The translations under genes were made by a program, and so were the position numbers. This document shows positions 1 to 7,503 of a stretch of 17,228 nt of DNA, one piece after another (position 1 is the stretch's first letter; every line of letters begins with the position of its first letter). The notes under the pieces were generated by a model. That model was given only the letters and a program-made list of their open reading frames with translations. It did no database searches and was not told the origin of the DNA. The DNA comes from Lachnospiraceae bacterium (GTDB taxonomy: Bacteria > Bacillota_A > Clostridia > Lachnospirales > Lachnospiraceae), in NCBI GenBank assembly GCA_018365895.1, contig JAGZJD010000050.1, positions 1 to 17,228 on the forward strand. The letters are read 5' to 3'.

Positions 1-95
1 GCTGTCAGATCAAAAACAAACATTGAAGTTGGAGCAGTTTGCTTCAACTATAGTAGAACACTTAGCAAAAGTCTAGCCGGTTTATTATTTAGCGC
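1..95. other. Left-edge sequence 3' of truncated GT2, with a repeat copy
   Basis: No gene is recognisable here. In the frame of the GT2 upstream, the sequence after the stop has no resemblance to a GT2 C-terminus. Short open frames run in from the left edge on the plus strand, but I cannot identify a protein in them. Positions 23-28 (TTGAAG) and 42-47 (CTTCAA) can pair; on the minus strand this weak hairpin precedes a T-rich stretch, so a weak terminator is possible. Positions 31-66 resemble, on the opposite strand, the degenerate repeats at 11960-12170 and share the exact string AACACTTAGC with the copy at 11960-11997. The window edge prevents seeing whether a mobile element or another gene begins here. 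Confidence 0.4.
31..66 (+). repeat. Degenerate AACACTTAG repeat, copy near left edge
   Basis: Read on the plus strand, this stretch aligns with the minus-strand reading of 11997-11960, with roughly two thirds of positions matching over 36-38 bases. The ten bases AACACTTAGC match exactly and a TATA block lies just before them. It also aligns with the minus-strand reading of the copy at 12124-12170: both have GTT, TTCAAC, AACACTTAG, AAAA and GTC in the same order. It lies 30 bp beyond the premature stop of the GT2 at 96-767. The alignment was made by eye. The function is unknown. Confidence 0.45.
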
Positions 96-767
96 TTACA
101 TTCCACAAAGGTTGCTATCAACATTAAATTTTCGCATCGCTGAATTTGGATTACTTACCTGATGATAAACACTTTTTTCTCCAACGGCAATACTATCTAC
201 AAATTGAAGACAGTCAATATTAAACAGCATTCCTTCACCGTACCAAATTTTTTCATCAAAAAGAATATTATTTTTTTTTAGAAACTGCATGCTATAAATC
301 TTATTCCAAACTGCGACAAAAATATCGCCCAAGTAAATCCATTCAATAGCTTTTTCGGCTGATATAACATACTCTTCTTCGTTGGATTTTGTATTATAAT
401 CTGAATAATTATTTTTATTCATGCCAATTTCACACTTATTACTTTCCACAAGATTTAATAGATATGAAATATACTTTGGCTCTACCCAATCATCTCCATC
501 AATAAATGTCACATACTCACCTGAAGCTATTCTAAGCCCTGCATTTCTTGCGGACGAAACGCCACCATTTTCTTTATGTACACAGGTAATTCTATCGTCT
601 TTCTTCGCCAGTTCGTCAATTATTTTTGCCGAATTATCTGGTGAACCATCATCGACCAAAATAATTTCTATATTCTTATAGTCCTGGTTCATTACCGATT
701 CCACTGTTCTAAAAATAAATTCTTCTACATTATACACAGGTATAATAACGCTCACTACTTTTTTCAT
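96..767 (-). CDS. GT2 family glycosyltransferase, C-terminally truncated
   Basis: Predicted GT-A fold (GT2 family) transferase that would add a sugar from a nucleotide donor to the lipid-linked repeat unit at the inner membrane face. The N-terminus shows the family pattern: VSVIIPVYNVE at residues 5-15, a VDDGSPDNS nucleotide-binding stretch near 38-46, GGVSSARNAG near 68-77, and the metal-binding FIDGDDW near 88-94. Near 176-179 YGEG stands where many relatives have an ED pair, so the catalytic base should be checked. At 223 residues it is about 100 short of the usual 300-340: the GT-A core is present but the C-terminal helices are missing. The start has a good site (AAAGAGGC, ATG six to seven bases later). 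An A9 run at 271-279 encodes Lys-Lys-Asn. It is the last gene of the run. Activity is uncertain. Confidence 0.8.
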   Translation of the reverse strand: MKKVVSVIIPVYNVEEFIFRTVESVMNQDYKNIEIILVDDGSPDNSAKIIDELAKKDDRITCVHKENGGVSSARNAGLRIASGEYVTFIDGDDWVEPKYISYLLNLVESNKCEIGMNKNNYSDYNTKSNEEEYVISAEKAIEWIYLGDIFVAVWNKIYSMQFLKKNNILFDEKIWYGEGMLFNIDCLQFVDSIAVGEKSVYHQVSNPNSAMRKFNVDSNLCGM

Positions 768-1035
768 ATTATGCCTCTTTCTTCATAAGATATATTTGTA
801 AACCACAAAATCCTAACAAACCAATCGGATTCTACTTTCACAAATCGCGTATTTTAGCTTATGAAGATTAAGACATTTTATAGTGAAGCCGTCGCAAACC
901 ATCTCCCAAAAAGGATTTTTGACGACAGAAAATGTACATCCTGTTTTCTCTGGCTTTTCATAAACCAGTTGAGTATAATTTTTGCAAGCGTTTGAAATAT
1001 TTATTTCAGCCTGCCCTTTGTAGCCATAACAACTA
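768..1035. other. Gap between Fe-S protein 2 and last GT2
   Basis: This 268-bp gap holds no convincing gene or terminator. It contains one copy of the TACTCAAC dyad repeat (952-977), an A/T-only palindrome CAAAAA-TCC-TTTTTG around 907-921, and the ribosome binding site of the GT2 just upstream of 767. On the minus strand, the frame reached by removing one G from the G8 run at 1055-1062 stays open from there to a stop at 815-813, which covers most of the gap. Other gaps in this gene run are mostly under 40 bp, so this one stands out. Confidence 0.6.
952..977 (-). repeat. TACTCAAC dyad repeat, isolated copy
   Basis: Read on the minus strand this carries TACTCAAC (975-968), then TTTATGAA (964-957), then AG, followed further on by GAGAAAACA-GGA. 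The same blocks in the same order occur at 12049-12010 (TACTCAAC, TTTTATG, GAGTAG, AAAACAAGGA) and, inverted, at 12280-12311. It lies about 200 bp upstream of the start of the last GT2, a similar distance to that of the 12021-12047 copy from the pssD start. Similarity was judged by eye. Confidence 0.5.
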
Positions 1036-2160
1036 TTACTTGATAGTGGTTCTGCCCCCCCCTATAAATTTCATATTATATAACACGGTCTTTACGATAT
1101 TTTTCAAGTACTTCTTAGGGTAACATCTTTTTACTGCTTTCTTAAATCCATACCCCTTTTTCAATTCCTTAAAAAACACTTCCCGTTGCTTAGGCTTCTG
1201 AGAGGGCTGATATAATTGATGATTGCTTTCTATCGCTTTTTTCAAATCAACATCTACAAGAGTTAAATCTGCTTGATCTATAAGTTCTTTTCCCTTTTCA
1301 TTTTGGCAAAGCACTAAAGAAATCCCCTTATCTTGGGTGCTTTTTTCAAGTTCACTTCCCCATGAATCCCCCAGGGTAATATCACCGGACCTTTCAATCT
1401 TGGCATATTGACATTGATAACAATTCTCCGTGTATGTTGTCGAGTTCAAAAATGTCATCAAATAATTATCAGTTGTTATCGGAACTGCAAAACGCTTTCC
1501 ATTCTGTTCCAATTTAAAATTATTTTTCTCCCGAAATCTAATGCTTTGAACTTCTGTTAATCGAATCCCATAATCAAACAAAAAGCTGTCCAAAATTTGT
1601 GGTGAAGGTGTTCCATGACAAATTAAATCAGCGGTATACAAATTTTGATGATTCTTTGTATAATGCCTGACCGCTGAAACCTGACATGGCAACCCAATAA
1701 AAAGCACCTTTCTTCCCAATTTGAGTTTTTCTAAAATTTTCTTATATACTCCCTCAGGATTGCTTTTCACATATTTTGAACCTGTAAATTTACACACTTC
1801 ATCTTCTGTCTCAGCAAAATCAAACTCAAACTTTCCAAAACTAAATGTGCAGCTACAAACAATCCCTCCATTTTTTATGAAAGCTCGTTCTACTGCTGTT
1901 GCAACTCCTCCAGATGAAGAACGCATACGAACGCAATCATCTTGCGCCCATCCCTGTTTCCAATAAATCGGTTTAGTTAGTACTTGTTCGGCGTTGTTTT
2001 GGCATGCACTATGGCATGCATTACATTGAATACATTTCTCAGAATCAATTACTGCATTATATTCCATCCACGAATCAATTACTTTTATAGCTTTTTTAGG
2101 GCAAACATCAATACACTCCATACACCCTGTGCACTTACCTTTTTCACATACTGTAGTCAT
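1036..2160 (-). CDS. F420-hydrogenase/dehydrogenase beta-like Fe-S protein 2
   Basis: A 374-residue member of the coenzyme F420 hydrogenase/dehydrogenase beta-subunit family found in polysaccharide loci. The N-terminal ferredoxin domain has two CxxCxxCxxxC cluster motifs: C10, C13, C16, C20 (followed by Pro) and C43, C46, C49, C53 (followed by Gln rather than Pro). The family core follows, with RSSSGGVATA near 99-108, GSKYVKSNP, FIGLPCQVSA and DLICHGTPSP, and a further CYQCQYAK-type cysteine cluster before GDITLGDSWG. These suggest two [4Fe-4S] clusters plus a flavin. The substrate is unknown; F420 itself is not expected in this kind of bacterium, so the family name is misleading. It begins two bases after the wzx stop, with GGAAG as binding site. 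A G8 tract lies eight codons before its stop. Confidence 0.85.
   Translation of the reverse strand: MTTVCEKGKCTGCMECIDVCPKKAIKVIDSWMEYNAVIDSEKCIQCNACHSACQNNAEQVLTKPIYWKQGWAQDDCVRMRSSSGGVATAVERAFIKNGGIVCSCTFSFGKFEFDFAETEDEVCKFTGSKYVKSNPEGVYKKILEKLKLGRKVLFIGLPCQVSAVRHYTKNHQNLYTADLICHGTPSPQILDSFLFDYGIRLTEVQSIRFREKNNFKLEQNGKRFAVPITTDNYLMTFLNSTTYTENCYQCQYAKIERSGDITLGDSWGSELEKSTQDKGISLVLCQNEKGKELIDQADLTLVDVDLKKAIESNHQLYQPSQKPKQREVFFKELKKGYGFKKAVKRCYPKKYLKNIVKTVLYNMKFIGGGRTTIK
1055..1062 (-). repeat. G8 homopolymer in 3' end of Fe-S protein 2 gene
   Basis: Eight consecutive C on the plus strand read GGG GGG GG(C) on the coding strand and encode Gly-Gly-Gly eight residues before the stop. Runs of eight G or C are rare in AT-rich DNA and are classic sites of slipped-strand length change. 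Losing one G would replace the last eight residues with an 82-residue tail ending at 813; gaining one G would give a tail of about 20 residues. Only the tail would change, because the conserved domains end before the tract. Confidence 0.85.
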
Positions 2161-2161
2161 A

Positions 2162-3568
2162 TCATCGTCTTCCTTTTAATTTTAGTATTTTTCTCACTAT
2201 GGGGAGCCAGATATCTGAAAACAAATATATAGTAACGGCCAGAATGACGCATTGTAGTAAAAAACCAAACCTATTATCAATGAACATCAAGCCCGCAGAC
2301 AACACTAAAGCCGTACTTCCCACTATAAATTCTTTATTATTTATATTATATTGAATATATTTTCTTGTATGAAAAAGTCGAAAGACAAATACAAGTATAT
2401 AACTAATACACGTAGCAATTGCAGCACCATAAACGCCTACTTGTGGAATTAATATAAAATTCATTGCAATATTAAATATTGCTCCAAAAGTACCAGAAAA
2501 AAGATAGCCAAAACTATCTTTGTGAACCGTATAGCTTGTAGCCATAAAACTAGCCATTGTCAAATATACGCATCCGACTGTCAAAAACGGCGTATATTTC
2601 CATGCAGAATAATACTCTTTTCCCACATACACACTTAAAAACGGTTTCATAAATGTTAACAAACCTATTCCAATCAACATAACAATTCCAATAAGAACTC
2701 TAAATATTTTATTATTATATTCGCTTTCATCGTCTGTTCCTTCTTCACGAATTGCAGAATAACTCCACGCTTGATTGAATATTGTTGTCAATGTAGAAAC
2801 TAGCGTAGGGAACTTATATGAAACGGCGTAAATTCCATTGGCTGCCACACTTATCATGCTAGACACCATAATGCGATCCGAGGAATTCATAATCCACCAC
2901 ATAAATGAATTCGGAATTAATACCACGGAATATCTCGCCATCTTGATCAGTAGATCTCTATCAATCCTTGAAAATGAGAATGATTTATATCCTTTTCCTA
3001 CAATAATTGCATATATGGCAGTGAGTGTATTTGCTATAATGTAAGCTTTTAAATACCCATCAACACCTTCTTTAAAGACCAAGAGGAACAGAATATTTAA
3101 CACCGCAATAAAAAAAGTATGTAGAACATTTCCTATCGAGTAATAAATCAACAGTTCTTTCCCACGCAAATCGCACAAATAAAGCTGACTTGCTGCCAAA
3201 GAAACGACATAGAAATAAACAAACACGGCATATTCAGAAATCTTGTCAAAAGAACGACATATCGGAAAAATCAATAACCCAACCATCATTCCGATTAACA
3301 GTATTCCCGTCCCTATTTGGGTAATTTTTCTAGTATTGGCATCCTTATCCAATGCGAACCTCATAACAGACTCACAGATATTTAAAGTAAGAAGTGGAAC
3401 CGCAACTGTTCCAACTGTCGCAACCAAATCAACGACTCCATATTCAGCAGTTGTAAGTGCATTTGTATATAACGGAATCAAAAAAAATGAAATAAGTTTT
3501 GATCCAAGATTTCCCAAAGTAAATATAATAGTGTTTTTTATCAAATAACTGTTTCTGCTATTTCCCAT
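2162..3568 (-). CDS. wzx: Wzx-like repeat-unit flippase
   Basis: A 468-residue polytopic membrane protein of the MOP/polysaccharide transporter superfamily (polysaccharide_synt type). It would move the undecaprenyl-linked repeat unit across the membrane. The N-terminus carries the family signature: IIFTLGNLGSKLISFFLIPLYT around residues 14-35 followed by LTTAEYGVVDL. Hydrophobic segments recur along the whole length, consistent with 12-14 membrane helices, with a charged loop (REEGTDDESEYN) around 273-284. Length is normal for the family. It follows the DUF1919 gene by 33 bp and nearly abuts Fe-S protein 2. The AGGAG upstream is about 13 bases from the ATG, so its binding site is suboptimal. 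Being the only flippase in the window supports a Wzx/Wzy-dependent pathway. Confidence 0.9.
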   Translation of the reverse strand: MGNSRNSYLIKNTIIFTLGNLGSKLISFFLIPLYTNALTTAEYGVVDLVATVGTVAVPLLTLNICESVMRFALDKDANTRKITQIGTGILLIGMMVGLLIFPICRSFDKISEYAVFVYFYVVSLAASQLYLCDLRGKELLIYYSIGNVLHTFFIAVLNILFLLVFKEGVDGYLKAYIIANTLTAIYAIIVGKGYKSFSFSRIDRDLLIKMARYSVVLIPNSFMWWIMNSSDRIMVSSMISVAANGIYAVSYKFPTLVSTLTTIFNQAWSYSAIREEGTDDESEYNNKIFRVLIGIVMLIGIGLLTFMKPFLSVYVGKEYYSAWKYTPFLTVGCVYLTMASFMATSYTVHKDSFGYLFSGTFGAIFNIAMNFILIPQVGVYGAAIATCISYILVFVFRLFHTRKYIQYNINNKEFIVGSTALVLSAGLMFIDNRFGFLLQCVILAVTIYLFSDIWLPIVRKILKLKGRR

Positions 3569-3601
3569 TCTCTACTGCTTGCTCCTTGATTATTTTTATA
3601 G

Positions 3602-4231
3602 TCATCTTTCATTCAAAAATGAAATCCAATCAAATTCATCAAGCCAACGTTTTCCAGTAAATTTACTTTGATAATCACAAAGATTTTTTACATTTTGTAT
3701 ATCTACTTCGCTTTTCGGAATATAATACGCCGAACGATACTGTGGATATTCTTTTACCGTAAAAATGACTTTATGTTTAAATTTCAAACTATCGAATGAA
3801 CAAATATCCTGTTCCGTACATCCATCTTTTTGCACCATAATAATATAAAGATTGTCCATATTCAGCCGCTTCAAACGTTCGATCCATTTCTGTTTTGCCT
3901 GTTCAAACGTTTCATAATGTGTAAAATAGACATGGATATCTTCTAACTTTCCAACCGGATAACCGTATTTTTCACTGTTTTTCTCATCCATTTCGATTTT
4001 GCAATCATATAAATAATGCTCCAATTGACTCAAAAATTTGATGAATTCCTTTGGAGTAAACCAAAGATTTACAGTTGGTGAGTTGAATCGTAATCCCAAT
4101 TCATGACTCACCACCCCCCCCACGCAGTTCATTGAAATAATCGAGCAATCCTTGTTTTTTATTTTTCTTTGGTACTCTTTATCCATATGCATACGAAGAA
4201 TTCTTCTATAAATTTTATTTATTTTTTCCAT
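3602..4231 (-). CDS. DUF1919 family polysaccharide-locus protein
   Basis: A 209-residue soluble protein matching the DUF1919 family, which occurs in exopolysaccharide loci and whose biochemical role is not established. Recognition rests on the stretch after residue 29 (CSIISMNCVGGVVSHELGL) followed by RFNSPTVNLWFTPKEFIKFL, and on VYFTHYETFEQAKQKWIERLKR near the middle. No signal peptide or membrane segment is visible. The ATG at 4231 is preferred over the GTG at 4240, because GGGTGA lies five bases upstream of the ATG. It sits between pyruvyl transferase 2 and the flippase, so repeat-unit modification before export is plausible. A G8 run encodes Val-Gly-Gly-Val inside the conserved N-terminal motif. 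Confidence 0.75.
   Translation of the reverse strand: MEKINKIYRRILRMHMDKEYQRKIKNKDCSIISMNCVGGVVSHELGLRFNSPTVNLWFTPKEFIKFLSQLEHYLYDCKIEMDEKNSEKYGYPVGKLEDIHVYFTHYETFEQAKQKWIERLKRLNMDNLYIIMVQKDGCTEQDICSFDSLKFKHKVIFTVKEYPQYRSAYYIPKSEVDIQNVKNLCDYQSKFTGKRWLDEFDWISFLNER
4114..4121 (-). repeat. G8 homopolymer inside DUF1919 gene
   Basis: Eight consecutive C on the plus strand give GTG GGG GGG GTG on the coding strand, about residues 37-40 of the protein. In the present length the frame is open. With seven G the next codons become TGG TGA; with nine they run to TGA five codons on (GGT GGT GAG TCA TGA). Either single-base change therefore stops translation almost at once, before most of the protein is made. 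This is the arrangement expected of a contingency (phase-variable) locus, but variation itself cannot be seen in one sequence. Confidence 0.85.
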
Positions 4232-4244
4232 CTTCGTCACCCAT

Positions 4245-5330
4245 TTATAAGTTTTCTTTCAAATACTTCAATGATTTTTCTCTTTCCAAACCCAGTATCT
4301 CACCGATTTTTTTCTTATCCAGCTCTTTTTTCAGCACTGTATCCAATTGAGAGAGATCGGTAATAACATGACTCTGTATTTGAAGGCGTTGCGTTAAATC
4401 CTCCAATTTATTCTGGTTACTCTCTCGAATCAATACCGCCATTCTCTTTCCAAATTTTGCACCAAACAGTGTTCCATGAAATGTGTCCGTTACAATACAT
4501 TCTGCATTCTGAAAAGCTTTCAACAACTCAAACGGAGTTAGTGTTTCATACGACGGTATCCATTTCTGCCTTCCAAACGGAGCCACAATCTTCAAATTGT
4601 ACTTCTTGCAGTATTCAGAAATTGCCTTAATTTCCTCTGGGTCACTAAATCTCTCGGCATAAGAATAAACAATGCAATATTTTTTAGGAAGTTTAGAATT
4701 CACTGTAACATTCCTGATTTCATCATCAAAGTTTCCTACAGCCACCGGATCTAAATTATATACCGGCTTTTTTTCGGAAATTTTCTCTACAAAGTCTGCA
4801 GTGTTTTTATCCCGCACGGATACAACTGACAAATTCGACATCGCACTTTTAATAGCTTCTCTCAATTCGTCCGACAAATCATCCACTTTTGTCGATCCGC
4901 AACTTGCTGCATATGTGATTACCCTTTCAGCAGCTTCAACTTTCCCAAATAGCTGCGAAGAAAAACCCCATTTGGATTTTTGTAAGCAATTGAAAACCTC
5001 ATCACTTCCTATTACGCATGTATCAAAATGCTCGTCGCCGTTCACACTATTCAGACCTGTGCTATTTCTAAATTCATAAAAAACTCTCCGCAAATTTCTT
5101 CCAAGTATTTTGCCCTTAACGCGATTCCATTGTGTTTCTAACCAGCTATCATTTTTTTTGTCAATATCCTTTTTTTCACATTGTATACTTAGAGCATCAT
5201 CCGTTCCTTTTTCTATCGCAAGAAACCTCACCTCATTACCTAGACTTTCTATCATTTTTTTTAATGAATACGCTTGTAAGACGGATCCGTAATTGTTAAC
5301 CTGTTGCATTGATAAAATATATACCTTCAT
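4245..5330 (-). CDS. Polysaccharide pyruvyl transferase family protein 2
   Basis: A 361-residue member of the polysaccharide pyruvyl transferase (CsaB/WcaK-like) family, expected to transfer pyruvate from phosphoenolpyruvate to a sugar, or to act as a related glycan-modifying enzyme. Visible family blocks are SMQQVNNYGSVLQAYSL near the N-terminus, CVIGSDEVFNCLQK near 105-118, ITYAASCGS, a VSVRDKNTADF block, PVYNLDPVAVG, and TDTFHGTLFGAKFGKR in the C-terminal half. The start is taken at the ATG at 5330, since AAGGAG sits nine bases upstream and overlaps the wzy stop; the longer TTG start has no site. It is clearly a paralogue of the protein at 9771-10895 (same GSDEVFNC and TDTFHG motifs). Substrate unknown. 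Confidence 0.85.
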   Translation of the reverse strand: MKVYILSMQQVNNYGSVLQAYSLKKMIESLGNEVRFLAIEKGTDDALSIQCEKKDIDKKNDSWLETQWNRVKGKILGRNLRRVFYEFRNSTGLNSVNGDEHFDTCVIGSDEVFNCLQKSKWGFSSQLFGKVEAAERVITYAASCGSTKVDDLSDELREAIKSAMSNLSVVSVRDKNTADFVEKISEKKPVYNLDPVAVGNFDDEIRNVTVNSKLPKKYCIVYSYAERFSDPEEIKAISEYCKKYNLKIVAPFGRQKWIPSYETLTPFELLKAFQNAECIVTDTFHGTLFGAKFGKRMAVLIRESNQNKLEDLTQRLQIQSHVITDLSQLDTVLKKELDKKKIGEILGLEREKSLKYLKENL

Positions 5331-5344
5331 ATTTAATTTCTCCT

Positions 5345-6505
5345 TCAATCACTCGACCGTATTGAACCATCGGCATCACAATTCCATCGAATCAAACATA
5401 TACCTAGTAAAAAGAACCAATTCAAGGCCACTTCAAAAATTGATGCAATAATCATTCCATACACAATAAGTGAAATAAAAAATGACTTATCTGTCTTGAG
5501 TGTATTTTTAAAGCTCCAAAAAACTGTGACTAGTAATGCGATCACACTCAAAAATCCCATATTCACCATGATTTCAAGTAATCCATTCTGTGCATTTGCA
5601 TATAATCCTGTCATATTCTTCATCATCGAATTGCTATACCCATATCCAAACCAGAATCTACTTCTAATGATATTCAGCAAATAATCATTATATATTTCCA
5701 AACGCCCAGTCACGGTGTAAGATCTGTTGAAGTATCCAAATACGATATTATTTACAAATTCATTTTTAAGAATTTGTCCCATCACCAAAACAACCAGTGC
5801 AGACATAATTAGTGCTGTTATCGCAAATCTTTCATTTAACAGCAACATTCTGATTTTTTGAAATGGAACTATTGTTGCTATAAACAGCACTGCCAAAGTT
5901 ACCGTAGCCGTAGCACAACCTATGTATAAGGTAAGTGCAATTGAACTTATAAACAAAGCAATATAGCAAATTTTATTTTTCCATAAAATCATCTCATGTG
6001 TTGCACCATATAAAGCAACAAAAAATATAAATAAATATGAAGATGTGAATTTATTTCCAAAGAAATATGCAGACTGATTGCTGTTATTCACTGTACCGAC
6101 CAATAATATTGAAACAATTGTCAATATACAATATAGTCCAACGATATTATATAAGCATTTTATTGTCTCGTTAAATCGATCCTTTTGCTTGCAAAGTCCA
6201 ATAAACGAATAAATATCATAAAATGTAATGGCATAGAGAAGTGCATCCAAAAAGTCTTTATCCTGATATCCACCTTTAAGATATGCCATAACCGCTGAAA
6301 GCAAAACACAGCCAGAAAATAACCACGACAAATTTACAATTCTTTCTTTTTTTTCTCTTGAAATTGTAAACAAAAAAACGCTTATGAGAATAATAATTTT
6401 ACTTGCCTGCCTTAGTCCTGCAGGCAAAAAATATGGTTTAATAATTGCAAATACCAACAAATATGTCAACAAGTTATATACATTGATTTTATATGTAATC
6501 TTCAT
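5345..6505 (-). CDS. wzy: Wzy-like O-antigen/capsule polymerase
   Basis: A 386-residue polytopic membrane protein with about 10-12 hydrophobic segments and the O-antigen ligase/polymerase (Wzy_C-type) arrangement. A large outside loop after the middle helices contains TGRLEIYNDYLLNIIRSRFWFGYGYSN (positively charged, around residues 270-296) followed by YANAQNGLLEIMVNMG, the usual place of the conserved His/Asn and Arg residues. It would join flipped repeat units into a chain on the outer face of the membrane. Its sequence is strongly AT-rich, as expected for a strain-specific polymerase. It starts four bases after the upstream GT2 stop, with AAGG inside the end of that gene as binding site, and its own stop overlaps the binding site of the next gene. 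Translational coupling is likely. Confidence 0.88.
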   Translation of the reverse strand: MKITYKINVYNLLTYLLVFAIIKPYFLPAGLRQASKIIILISVFLFTISREKKERIVNLSWLFSGCVLLSAVMAYLKGGYQDKDFLDALLYAITFYDIYSFIGLCKQKDRFNETIKCLYNIVGLYCILTIVSILLVGTVNNSNQSAYFFGNKFTSSYLFIFFVALYGATHEMILWKNKICYIALFISSIALTLYIGCATATVTLAVLFIATIVPFQKIRMLLLNERFAITALIMSALVVLVMGQILKNEFVNNIVFGYFNRSYTVTGRLEIYNDYLLNIIRSRFWFGYGYSNSMMKNMTGLYANAQNGLLEIMVNMGFLSVIALLVTVFWSFKNTLKTDKSFFISLIVYGMIIASIFEVALNWFFLLGICLIRWNCDADGSIRSSD

Positions 6506-6509
6506 CCTC

Positions 6510-7457
6510 TTATCCTTGCATCTTCATTATATTAATCCTATAGTACAATCTTAAACTAAATGCAAACAGAATGGCTTTTGCTCTGTCCTTTTTAAAGCAA
6601 ACCTTACGCAATGGATAAAACCGATCAATCTCCATATTCGTTTGATACAATCTTCCTTCTGTCATACCTTTCATATAAAGCATCGCAATGTGATTATCCA
6701 TGTATTTTTTTAATTCTGGATTCTTAATTTCATTTGCTAATATATCTAATTTCTTACAAATACAGAGCATATCTTGCCCATGTTTTGTTTTGTTTCCCGA
6801 TCTTGTAATAGATCCTTTTCTTCTTAAATAATGGTAAAACACATAATCTGATGTATATACTTTGTTTGCTCTCAATATAACTTGTGGCGTCCAAAGCTCG
6901 TCTTCATGTAGAATTCCTGACTCAAAGTATAATTGATTTTCTACAATAAATGCTCTTTTGTACACACCGAAGCAAGCCGCCGCATACAAATTCCTTTGCT
7001 TTAGTTCCTCAAGTGCAAACTTCTCACCTGTAAAAGAACAATTTTTAGCCGACACATACCCATATTTTATTAATTGTTTATCGGTACTTTCGTATTCTTC
7101 ACAATACCCAAAATATATAATATCAGGTGTATTTTCCTTTTCAATTATACCTTGTATTTTAGCAATGCATCCATTTTCTACATAATCATCCGAGTCTAAA
7201 AACATAATATATTGCCCACATGATTCTTTTATGCCAACATTTCTAGTATCAGATAAACCTGAATTCTTTTCCTTAGCGATTACTTTTACATTTGTATATT
7301 TTTCATATTTTTTTGCAATATTCAAAGAGCCATCTGTTGACTTATCGTCAACAACAACAATCTCCATATCTGAATAATGCTGGTTCAACAAACTTTCCAA
7401 ACATTTGTCCAGATATTCTTCAACATTATATACTGGAACTATCACTGAAATAAACAT
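6510..7457 (-). CDS. GT2 family glycosyltransferase
   Basis: A 315-residue, full-length GT-A (GT2) transferase. The N-terminus reads FISVIVPVYNVEEYLDKCLESLLNQ, then VVVDDKSTDGS near 34-44, GLSDTRNVGI, and the metal-binding FLDSDDYVE near 86-94. Further on, GILHEDELWTPQVI supplies the ED pair taken as catalytic base, missing in the truncated GT2 at 96-767. No membrane segment is evident. The site AGAGGTG lies four bases before the ATG, directly downstream of a perfect 13-bp inverted repeat that spans the end of the preceding gene. Donor and acceptor sugars cannot be read from the sequence. Confidence 0.9.
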   Translation of the reverse strand: MFISVIVPVYNVEEYLDKCLESLLNQHYSDMEIVVVDDKSTDGSLNIAKKYEKYTNVKVIAKEKNSGLSDTRNVGIKESCGQYIMFLDSDDYVENGCIAKIQGIIEKENTPDIIYFGYCEEYESTDKQLIKYGYVSAKNCSFTGEKFALEELKQRNLYAAACFGVYKRAFIVENQLYFESGILHEDELWTPQVILRANKVYTSDYVFYHYLRRKGSITRSGNKTKHGQDMLCICKKLDILANEIKNPELKKYMDNHIAMLYMKGMTEGRLYQTNMEIDRFYPLRKVCFKKDRAKAILFAFSLRLYYRINIMKMQG

Positions 7458-7470
7458 TTTTCACCTCTAT

Positions 7471-7503
7471 AATATAATTAAGCATCATTCGCTTAATTAT
7501 ATT
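7471..7503 (-). other. Perfect hairpin at GT4/GT2 junction
   Basis: AATATAATTAAGC (7471-7483) and GCTTAATTATATT (7491-7503) are perfect 13-base inverted copies separated by seven bases. The hairpin covers the stop codon of the GT4 gene (7495-7493) and ends just ahead of the ribosome binding site of the next GT2. No T-run follows on the minus strand, and the stem is AT-rich, so it is not a typical terminator. A role in mRNA processing, stability or limiting translation of the downstream genes is possible, but that is inference. Confidence 0.7.
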
